Shown one piece after another: positions 16,102 to 25,407 of a stretch of 25,407 nt of DNA (the first letter of the stretch is position 1; each line of letters starts with the position of its first letter). The notes under the pieces were generated by a model. The model saw only the letters and a list, made by a program, of their open reading frames with translations. It had not been told where the DNA came from and did no database searches. The position numbers and the translations under genes are program-made. The stretch is from CAZFLM01 sp964519955 (GTDB lineage Bacteria > Armatimonadota > Chthonomonadetes > Chthonomonadales > CAJBBX01). The DNA lies in contig CAZFLM010000085.1 in NCBI GenBank assembly GCA_964519955.1, forward strand, positions 1 through 25,407, written 5' to 3'.

Positions 16102-16968
16102 CTACTCCAGCCCCGCCCCCTTCGCCGCCGCGTACGCCTGCTGCAGCAGCTCCGTCTTGCCGGCGCCGAGCGGCGTGTGTGGGACGCGGGCGGCGCCCAT
16201 CGCGTAGCCACGCATACCAGCCAGCACCTTGAGGGCGGGGATGCCGCCGCACTGCTTCACCGCCGTGCGCACCGCGTCGACCGCCGGCTGCAGGCTCTCG
16301 TCGCCATCCCAGAGCTTCACGAACGAGGCCGGCCAGATGTTGGCGAGCGCCGAGATGAAACCGTGCGCGCCCAACTTCCGGCCCTCCGTGGCGAACGAGT
16401 CGCTCGCGGCCATCACCGAGATGCGGTGGCCGAGCGCGTCGACCAGGGACTGCATGCGGTCCGCGCCGGCCGACGAATCCTTGATGCCCGCGATGATGCC
16501 GTTGTCCATCAAGCGCTGGGCGCAGGCGAGCGAGACCGCGTTGGCCGCGTAGGACGGGATGTTGTACGCGAAGACGGGCAGGCCCGCGGCCTCGTGGACA
16601 GCGGCGTAGTGGCGGTAGATGGTCTCGTCGTCGGCCGGGTAGTAGATGGGCGGCGGCAGAAACACGGCGTCCGCGCCGGCATCCCGCGCGCCTCGGGCCA
16701 GCAGCGCGATCTCGTGCGCGCGGAGGGCCGACACCCCGGCGATGACCTTTGCGCGGCCCGCAGCGGCGGCCACGGTCTCCTCGACGACGCGCACCTTCTC
16801 CCCGAGCGAGAGAAACAGGAACTCGCCGGTGGTGCCCGCGGGGCAGACGCCCGCCACGCCGCTCTCCACGAGGAACTTCACGTGGCTGCGCAGCGCGCCG
16901 ACATCGATGCGGTCGTTGGCATCGAACGGGGTGAGAGTGGCCACATAGAGGCCGGTGTACTCGGTCAT
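16102..16968 (-). CDS. Dihydrodipicolinate synthase-family class I aldolase
   Basis: A 288-residue TIM-barrel aldolase/lyase of the DapA/NanA family. Signature residues are the TTGE motif (Thr46-Thr47-Gly48-Glu49), Tyr135 in AYNIP, and the Schiff-base Lys163 in IAGIKDSS. True dihydrodipicolinate synthases carry an Arg shortly after the YNVPGRT segment; here the segment reads YNIPSYAANAVS with no Arg. A sugar-acid aldolase or dehydratase role (N-acetylneuraminate lyase, 2-keto-3-deoxygluconate aldolase or relatives) therefore seems likelier than lysine synthesis; this is inference. The ATG at 16968 overlaps the TGA of the upstream membrane-protein gene as ATGA, so the two are probably translationally coupled. 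Confidence 0.88.
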   Translation of the reverse strand: MTEYTGLYVATLTPFDANDRIDVGALRSHVKFLVESGVAGVCPAGTTGEFLFLSLGEKVRVVEETVAAAAGRAKVIAGVSALRAHEIALLARGARDAGADAVFLPPPIYYPADDETIYRHYAAVHEAAGLPVFAYNIPSYAANAVSLACAQRLMDNGIIAGIKDSSAGADRMQSLVDALGHRISVMAASDSFATEGRKLGAHGFISALANIWPASFVKLWDGDESLQPAVDAVRTAVKQCGGIPALKVLAGMRGYAMGAARVPHTPLGAGKTELLQQAYAAAKGAGLE

Positions 16969-17627
16969 GGATTCCCTTTCGTGTCTGGCGGCGGCTTAAG
17001 CGGATCCCAGCCAAGCCTGGCCTCAGTCCACTCGTTGCCGAACTTGACGTGACCGTCCGCGAAACCGTAGTTGCGGCCGCCACTGTGCCTCGGCTTGGGC
17101 GAGAGCGTGTCGCGCCCGCCGCTGACGTTCGGCGACGCCGCATCCGCCTCGAAGACCGTCACCGCATCGGCGGGGTACGGCACCTTGTCGAGCCCGATCC
17201 GATCGAATGCCCGGTTGAACCCATAGCCGTACGGCGACGCCGAGTTCGGGCAACGCAACGTGTCGCGCGTGATATGGCCGCCGGACTGGCTCCTCGCGAG
17301 GTCGCCCCAGCGGTCAGCCGGCGGGTAGTGCTCGTCGCTGTCCTGCACGTACATCGACACACCGAGCGCGAGTTCCTTCATGTTGCTCAAGCAGGCCACC
17401 GAGCGCGCCTTGATGGTGGCGCACGGAATCTCGCCCGCGGTCATCCCGAGCACCCCGATACCGAAGACGGCGAAGCACAGGTGCTCAAGCGCGCGGACCG
17501 CCCGCCATCCGACACCCTCCCGCCTCCAACCCATCAGGTAGAACGGCAGCAGGACCAGCATGGGCAGCAAGGCGTAGAGCCCGCCCTGCGACGCGTGGCC
17601 AATGCCTGCCATCTGCTCGACGGTCAT
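16965..17627 (-). CDS. Membrane protein with prepilin-associated H-X9-DG motif
   Basis: A 220-residue protein. The ATG at 17627 follows GGGAGGT closely; a longer frame from 17654 has no such support. Two hydrophobic segments (about 15-33 and 46-66) are followed by CLSNMKELALGVSMYVQDSDEHYP (79-102), typical of the DUF1559/prepilin-like group, and by an exact H-X9-DG motif, His181 to Asp191-Gly192 (HSGGRNYGFADG). Most proteins with this motif begin with a type IV prepilin leader; this one does not, and its extra N-terminal membrane segment is unusual. The gene overlaps the aldolase gene by four bases. Function is unknown; the domain occurs in large paralogous families in Planctomycetota, Armatimonadota and related groups. 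Confidence 0.8.
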   Translation of the reverse strand: MTVEQMAGIGHASQGGLYALLPMLVLLPFYLMGWRREGVGWRAVRALEHLCFAVFGIGVLGMTAGEIPCATIKARSVACLSNMKELALGVSMYVQDSDEHYPPADRWGDLARSQSGGHITRDTLRCPNSASPYGYGFNRAFDRIGLDKVPYPADAVTVFEADAASPNVSGGRDTLSPKPRHSGGRNYGFADGHVKFGNEWTEARLGWDPLKPPPDTKGNP

Positions 17628-17723
17628 CGCGGACCTCCCGGCGCGGCGCGACACGCAGCGCCCCAGCCATGCACACGTTCGGCGCAGGCATCGGCGCCAC
17701 CTGCAAGCCGCTCCTCCCGCCCG

Positions 17724-17760
17724 CTCGAACCGTCAGAGCCGCGCGCGCAAGCAAGCGGAA
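17724..17760. repeat. 37-bp dispersed module, copy 1
   Basis: Matches 21257-21293 at 35 of 37 bases. Both copies are followed by the CCCACCGC...CGCACCA leader and a CTCCG-loop hairpin. Contains CCGC and GCGG ends that could pair. Confidence 0.8.
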
Positions 17761-17768
17761 AGCCCACC

Positions 17769-18092
17769 GCCCCGCACCACCCCGTGGGCCACGCCCTCCG
17801 CGGCGCGCCGGGCAACCCACCGCCACGCACCAACCCGTGGGGCGCGCCCTCCGCGGCGCGCCGGGCAGCCCACCGCCCCGCACCAACCCGTGGGGCGCGC
17901 CCTCCGCGGCGCGCCGGGCAACCCACCGCCACGNNNNNNNNNNNNNNNNNNNNNNNNNNNNNNNNNNNNNNNNNNNNNNNNNNNNNNNNNNNNNNNNNNN
18001 NNNNNNNNNNNNNNNNNNNNNNNNNNNNNNNNNGGCAACCCACCGCCACGCACCAACCCGTGGGGCGCGCCCTCCGCGGCGCGCCGGGTACC
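17769..18092 (+). repeat. 53-bp tandem array of CTCCG-loop hairpins, with gap
   Basis: Hairpins start at 17788, 17841 and 17894, exactly 53 bases apart, and again at 18064 after the gap. The first has mismatched arms (GCCACGCC against GGCGCGCC); the other three have perfect GGCGCGCC arms around CTCCGC. Each unit also carries the CCCACCGCCACGCACCAACC leader. The last hairpin ends 15 bases beyond the stop of the gene at 18101. The 473-base spacer 17628-18100 holds this array, the 37-bp module and the gap, and no gene. Confidence 0.92.
17934..18033. other. Assembly gap (100 N)
   Basis: A run of exactly 100 N inside the 53-bp tandem array, with array sequence on both sides. The copy number is therefore unresolved. 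Confidence 0.98.
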
Positions 18093-18100
18093 CCCCCCGA

Positions 18101-19474
18101 TCACCTCGGCGGCGCGTACCGGACCACGATATCGAGCGGCTGGTCGCTGTGCGGTGCGGCCTGCGCGCTGCCGCCGTCGTCCGCCAGGTTCTCCCCCACG
18201 CCGTACAGAACGAAGCCGCCTCCCTCGCGCCGGTACACCAACGGCCGGTTGGTGAAGGGATCGAGGCGCGCGCCACCGCCGAGGTCGGACAGAGCTGCAG
18301 GGAACGAGCCGTGCGCCTGGCGATACGCAACCAGGTCGACCAACGCCGCCCGCATGCGGCGCCGCGCCTCGTCGCCCATCACCTTGAGGGCCGCCTGGCC
18401 AAACACCGGGAGAAGCATGGTCTGCAGCTCGTACGTCGGCTCGCCGTCAAGCGCCTGCTCCGCGTCCCCAATCGCCCTGTAGGCGTGGTATTGCGCCAGC
18501 ATGTCGCTCCGGTGGTCTCGCAGCGCGCCCATCACGCGCCGCCAGTAGGAAACTGACCGGGCTTCCCAGGCATCGCACATGGCGGGACGCGCCTCGGGCG
18601 GCGTCAAGCGCAGCGTCGTCGGGATCGACAGGCTCCCGAGGGAGGTCCTGCCACTGCGGATGTCGCGGACCACGGCGCGGCACATGACGATCTCACCGCA
18701 GAGGCCATCGGGCAATGACGGAGCTTCCCCGAAGCCGGCGAGGGCCGAGCGCGCCGCGGCCACCGCCTCGCGGGAGGAGACGTGGTCCAGCAAGGCGCGC
18801 TCAAACGCGGCATCCATCGTCGTGTCGATCGAGACGCAGGTGAGCGTGCCGATGAGGATCTTGTCGGTCGCGGCGTGGCCACCGATGCGCGCCCCGGAGG
18901 CTATCGAGCGCATCGCCCCAGCGACGTCGCCATCGGCGCTCTGCAGGCGGGCCCTCAGCGCGAGCATCCGAGCCGCCCGGCGCATGGTGGCGTACTCCGG
19001 CAGCATCAGGTTCGGACCCAACTCGTAGCGCCGCTGGAAGTCGCACTCAGGCATCGCGGCAGCCTGCTCCGCAAGCGCAACGAGGGCGGCGCCTCTGGAC
19101 AGCAGCAGCTCGGCCCCCGCTCGATCCGACGCCGCGCTTGTGCTCTTCAGGAGCCGCAAGAGCGCCTCGTCGTCGGTCTTGGCCGTGAGAGTCGCGCCAA
19201 CCATCTGCCTCATCTGGACGTACAGGAGGGCAGCATTGCGGCCAGCGGGCACTGGCGGCGTCCGCCTCAGGTCGGACGGTTCGAGAGGAAGCCCCTCCCG
19301 CCGGGCGGCGGCCAACTCCTCCGGCAGACGCCTCGCCGCAGGCGCGAAGGCCCGGATGCGAGCAACGCCGGCGGTCACATGGCGCCCCACGAAGAACACA
19401 GCGCCGGCGATGGCAGCGACCAGGCCGAGGAGGCCGAAGCACGAGCAGGTCAGAACGAGGCGGCTCTTGCGCAT
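18101..19474 (-). CDS. Membrane-anchored protein with pseudopilin-like C-terminal domain, paralog 1
   Basis: 457 residues of unknown function. The ATG at 19474 follows GAAGGGAG at eight bases. The N-terminus has CSC at 10-12 and one hydrophobic segment (about 13-30), suggesting a single membrane anchor with the bulk outside the cytoplasm. A conserved block, PECDFQRRYELGPNLMLPE, lies at 142-160. The C-terminal 60 or so residues (VAYRQAHGSFPAALSDLG, DPFTNRPLVYRR, FVLYGVGENLADDGG) resemble the C-terminal fold of GspG-type pseudopilins, where a DPW/DPF-type segment precedes an LYSxG strand. There is no prepilin leader. The next gene upstream (19717-21096) is a clear paralog of the same length. 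Confidence 0.8.
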   Translation of the reverse strand: MRKSRLVLTCSCFGLLGLVAAIAGAVFFVGRHVTAGVARIRAFAPAARRLPEELAAARREGLPLEPSDLRRTPPVPAGRNAALLYVQMRQMVGATLTAKTDDEALLRLLKSTSAASDRAGAELLLSRGAALVALAEQAAAMPECDFQRRYELGPNLMLPEYATMRRAARMLALRARLQSADGDVAGAMRSIASGARIGGHAATDKILIGTLTCVSIDTTMDAAFERALLDHVSSREAVAAARSALAGFGEAPSLPDGLCGEIVMCRAVVRDIRSGRTSLGSLSIPTTLRLTPPEARPAMCDAWEARSVSYWRRVMGALRDHRSDMLAQYHAYRAIGDAEQALDGEPTYELQTMLLPVFGQAALKVMGDEARRRMRAALVDLVAYRQAHGSFPAALSDLGGGARLDPFTNRPLVYRREGGGFVLYGVGENLADDGGSAQAAPHSDQPLDIVVRYAPPR

Positions 19475-19592
19475 TGGATCGGCTCCCTTCGTGGGGCACG
19501 AGCAGCGTCTGCGCCGGTGAGACAAGCCCGGATGAACGCGAGCCCGCGACCGAGCATCGTTCGGCCGAACGGCGGCCCCACCACCCCGCACC

Positions 19593-19690
19593 CACCCGTG
19601 GGGCGCGCCCTCCGCGGCGCGCCGGGCACCCCGCCGCCCCGCACCCACCCGTGGGCCACGCCCTCCGCGGCGCGCCGGGCAACCCACCGC
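19593..19690 (+). repeat. Two 53-bp repeat units with CTCCG-loop hairpins
   Basis: Hairpins at 19602-19623 (perfect GGCGCGCC arms) and 19655-19676 (GCCACGCC left arm, two mismatches) are 53 bases apart. The second ends 40 bases beyond the stop of paralog 2. The same perfect and mismatched types occur at 17788-17862, in the opposite order. Confidence 0.9.
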
Positions 19691-19716
19691 CCCGCGCCAC
19701 GCAACGCTCAACGGGC

Positions 19717-21096
19717 TTACGGCGTCGGCGGATACCGCACGACGATATCCAGCATCTTCTCCTTTTCGTTGGCACGCTGGTAGATGCCCCCGTCATCCCT
19801 GAAGTTCTGGCCCACGCTGTAGAGGACGAACCCAGACCCACCGAGCCGGTAGACGAAGGGCCGGTTCGTGAATGGGTCGAGCCGCGCCTTGGCGCCAAGG
19901 TCCCCGATGCTCGCCGGGAACGCATGGTGTGCCTGATGGTAGGCAACGAGGTCGATGGTCACTGCGCGCAAACGGCGCATTGCCTCGTCGGACATCACCT
20001 TGAGGGCTACCTGCGAGAAGACTGGCAGCAAGACGGCGTTCAGCTCGTAGGTCGGCTTCCCGTCGTTCGCGGCCTCCTCGTCGCCCACCGCCTTGAACGC
20101 GCGGTACTGAGCCAACATGTCGCTGTGCTTGGCGCGCAGCACGCCCACCACGCGCCGCCAGTAGGAGATCGAGCGCGCTTCCCAGCCGTCGCACATCGCC
20201 GCGCGGGTGACCGCGCCCTGCGCCCGCAGCTCGGCCGGGAGATTGAGATCGTCGAGCGGGCTCAGGCCCTTCCGGATGTCGCTCACACCCACCCGGCACA
20301 TGACGATCTCGCCGCCGATTCCGCCGCTGAGGTCGGGCGCCTCCCCGAAGTCCGCCACCGTACGCCGGGCCAGCGACACAGCCTCGGGCGAGTCCCGGTG
20401 GGCGAGCAGGACATACTGGAACGCGCGATCGGCGATGGCGTCCAGCGCAATTCGCACCAGCATGGCGATCAGGATCGGGTCGCGTCCGGCGTGCCGCCCG
20501 ATGCGCGCGCAGGCGGAGACGGACCGAAACGCACCGGCCACGTCGCGGTCCGCGCTCTGCACGCAGGCCTTCAGCGCCAGCAGGCGACCGGCAGTGCGCA
20601 TGGAGGCCAGCTCCGGCAGCATCAAGTTCGGCCCCAACTCGAAGCGGCGCTGGAAGTCGCAGTCCGGCAGTGCGGAGGCCTGCCCGGCCAGGCGGACGAC
20701 CGCGCCGTATTTGGCGAGCATGGCGTCCACCGCAGCCCGATCGAGGTGCGTCCGCGCGCCCTTCAGCAGGTCACCCATCGCCGCGCTATCGGCGTCGGCC
20801 TGGGCCTTCGGGCGAGCGTTGAGCGTCTGCGTGATGCGCACGTAGATGGGGGCAGCGTTCCGGCTCGGAGGCACCGGCGGCACGCGCCGAAGGTCGGCCG
20901 CATCCAGCGGCAGCCCTTCGCGCTTGGCGGCGGCCAGCTCCTCCGGCAGACGCTGGGCGACGGGGCCGAATGCCTCAATGCGGGCGAGCTTGTCGCTCAA
21001 CGTGCGGCCGGCATAGAGGAGACCGCCGGTGATGGCGGCGACCACGCCGAGGAGGGCAAGACAGGAGCAGGAAATGAGAAGGCGACGGCTCCGCAT
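19717..21096 (-). CDS. Membrane-anchored protein with pseudopilin-like C-terminal domain, paralog 2
   Basis: 459 residues, colinear with the downstream paralog at about half identity by eye. ATG 21096 is preferred over 21114 because AAGGGAG lies eight bases upstream, as in paralog 1, and the N-termini (MRSRRL, MRKSRL) then align. Shared features are CSC at 10-12, one N-terminal hydrophobic segment, the block DCDFQRRFELGPNLMLPE, GEIVMCR, the SYWRRV segment, and the tail DPFTNRPFVYR with LYSVGQNFRDDGG. The spacing and orientation suggest a tandem duplication, with repeat units later inserted or retained between the copies. Function is unknown. An envelope or extracellular role follows only from the anchor and the pseudopilin-like tail. 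Confidence 0.8.
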   Translation of the reverse strand: MRSRRLLISCSCLALLGVVAAITGGLLYAGRTLSDKLARIEAFGPVAQRLPEELAAAKREGLPLDAADLRRVPPVPPSRNAAPIYVRITQTLNARPKAQADADSAAMGDLLKGARTHLDRAAVDAMLAKYGAVVRLAGQASALPDCDFQRRFELGPNLMLPELASMRTAGRLLALKACVQSADRDVAGAFRSVSACARIGRHAGRDPILIAMLVRIALDAIADRAFQYVLLAHRDSPEAVSLARRTVADFGEAPDLSGGIGGEIVMCRVGVSDIRKGLSPLDDLNLPAELRAQGAVTRAAMCDGWEARSISYWRRVVGVLRAKHSDMLAQYRAFKAVGDEEAANDGKPTYELNAVLLPVFSQVALKVMSDEAMRRLRAVTIDLVAYHQAHHAFPASIGDLGAKARLDPFTNRPFVYRLGGSGFVLYSVGQNFRDDGGIYQRANEKEKMLDIVVRYPPTP

Positions 21097-21206
21097 CCGA
21101 CGGTCTCCCTTCATGGGGGCTATACCTACCAGGCTGGCAGAGGCACTCAGCCCACCACAGTACAGCTCCGAACGACGGGCTCGACGGCAACCGCACCCAC
21201 CCGTGG

Positions 21207-21228
21207 GGCGCGCCCTCCGCGGCGCGCC
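21207..21228 (+). repeat. CTCCG-loop hairpin, canonical arms
   Basis: Perfect GGCGCGCC arms around CTCCGC, lying upstream of paralog 2. It is followed by the CCCACCGCCACGCACCA leader and then the 37-bp module. Confidence 0.88.
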
Positions 21229-21256
21229 GGGCAACCCACCGCCACGCACCACCCAA

Positions 21257-21293
21257 CTCGAACGGTCAGAACCGCGCGCGCAAGCAAGCGGAA
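21257..21293. repeat. 37-bp dispersed module, copy 2
   Basis: Differs from 17724-17760 at two bases and sits in the same context, just before a CTCCG-loop hairpin. Confidence 0.8.
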
Positions 21294-21319
21294 CCCCACC
21301 GCAACGCACCAACCCGTGG

Positions 21320-21341
21320 GGCGCGCCCTCCGCGGCGCGCC
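21320..21341 (+). repeat. CTCCG-loop hairpin, canonical arms, 3' of metH
   Basis: Perfect GGCGCGCC arms around CTCCGC, ending 71 bases beyond the metH stop. The 316-base spacer 21097-21412 holds two hairpins, the 37-bp module and a C-rich tract, and no gene. Confidence 0.88.
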
Positions 21342-21376
21342 GGGCACCTCGCCGCCACGCCCCACCCCGGCCCCGA

Positions 21377-21409
21377 TACCCGACACCCGACACCCAACCC
21401 CCAGCCCCC
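21377..21409 (-). repeat. G-rich minisatellite in the metH 3' region, G-quadruplex capable
   Basis: On the minus strand, which is the metH sense strand, five G-runs of three to five are separated by two to four bases (21379-21409). The plus-strand 17-mer at 21377-21393 is the exact reverse complement of 25276-25292 on the other side of metH. Confidence 0.65.
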
Positions 21410-21412
21410 TCC

Positions 21413-25183
<3,771 letters not shown>

Positions 25184-25223
25184 GATGTTTAGCCCCAGAA
25201 AGTGTTTCGAGTGTGTGGGCCTT

Positions 25224-25229
25224 ATCATA
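25224..25229 (-). promoter_or_regulatory. metH: Possible -10 box for metH
   Basis: Minus-strand TATGAT lies about 40 bases before the metH start, in the only AT-rich patch of this spacer. No -35 match is found at 16-18 bases, so the call is weak. Confidence 0.35.
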
Positions 25230-25245
25230 CCTGACGGCGGGAGCT

Positions 25246-25292
25246 GGGGTTCGGGTGTCGGGGTTCGGGTGTCGAGTGTCGGGTGTCGGGTA
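25246..25292 (+). repeat. G-rich minisatellite upstream of metH, G-quadruplex capable
   Basis: Four G-runs of three or four with loops TTC, TGTC and TTC lie at 25246-25269, followed by GTGTCGGG units to 25292. The 17-mer 25276-25292 occurs inverted at the other end of metH. Confidence 0.65.
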
Positions 25293-25303
25293 CTGGGTCC
25301 ACC

Positions 25304-25407
25304 GTCCGAGGCGCGACAGTCATGGAGCGCGTGCCGTGGCTGCCACGACGGACCGCTCCGGCGGTCACCAGTCCGAGGCGCGACAGTCATGGAGCGCGTG
25401 CCGTGGC
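25304..25407. repeat. 67-bp tandem repeat running off the right edge
   Basis: A 37-base sequence at 25304-25340 recurs exactly at 25371-25407, the end of the window, giving a 67-base period. Only one full unit and 37 bases of the next are visible, so total copy number is unknown. It includes the inverted pair CCGTGGC and GCCACGA near 25335-25347. Confidence 0.85.

Noticed and set aside
17788..17809. Classic intrinsic terminators formed by the CTCCG-loop hairpins
   Set aside because: No copy is followed by a T-run on either strand, and two copies (17788, 19655) have mismatched arms, so standard rho-independent termination is not supported. A different 3'-end role is discussed as a finding.
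18101..21096. The two paralogs as lipoproteins because of LTC/LISC before the hydrophobic segment
   Set aside because: The cysteine lies at residue 10 before the hydrophobic stretch rather than after it, so a lipobox is unlikely; a transmembrane anchor fits better.
25184..25390. N-terminal extension of MetH to 1325 residues
   Set aside because: It translates the 67-bp and G-rich repeats; the MetH family start fits ATG 25183.
25184..25407. Cobalamin riboswitch upstream of metH
   Set aside because: No B12-box-like sequence or long leader fold was found in the 224 bases present; the region is repeats. One could lie beyond the window edge.

Overview
The window is a very GC-rich bacterial chromosome segment. 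It carries core housekeeping genes (smc, plsY, glnE, der, metH), a Tat-exported glycoside hydrolase, a dihydrodipicolinate-synthase-family aldolase, a large secreted protein of unknown function, and three membrane-anchored proteins with pseudopilin-like C-termini. The H-X9-DG motif, the DPF-type pseudopilin-like tails and the heavy load of dispersed intergenic repeats suggest Armatimonadota, or less likely Planctomycetota. This placement is an inference from style; no marker here settles it. Three 100-N runs show it is a draft, probably metagenomic, scaffold.

Layout. 1-2119 (-): 5' part of a GH2 glycosidase gene that runs off the left edge. 2337-2654 (+): MntA-like nucleotidyltransferase antitoxin without a visible HEPN partner. 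2649-2950: 77-bp tandem repeat with a gap. 3111-6704 (+): smc. 7046-7726 (-): plsY. 8249-11320 (-): glnE. 11564-12919 (-): der. 13062-13446: a 36/38-bp repeat array. 13581-16031 (+): secreted 816-residue unknown. 16102-17627 (-): H-X9-DG membrane protein gene overlapping a DapA-family aldolase gene by ATGA. 18101-19474 and 19717-21096 (-): two paralogous membrane-anchored proteins. 21413-25183 (-): cobalamin-dependent methionine synthase metH. 25304-25407: 67-bp tandem repeat that leaves the window.

The strongest unexplained signal is a family of short hairpins in almost every intergenic space: two 8-bp arms around a CTCCGN loop (NCGGAG on the other strand). Arm sequences differ between copies, but pairing is kept by compensatory changes. 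Copies sit just 3' of most stop codons. For all genes but one, the nearest copy reads the GGAG loop on the gene's sense strand. Some copies form inverted doublets and others have expanded into 53- or 77-bp tandem arrays. All three assembly gaps fall in these arrays. The family resembles REP/REPIN elements in behaviour but matches no motif I recognise.

The genes do not form one pathway. Apart from the ATGA-overlapping pair at 16102-17627 and the tandem paralogs, they look like independent transcription units separated by repeat-filled spacers.
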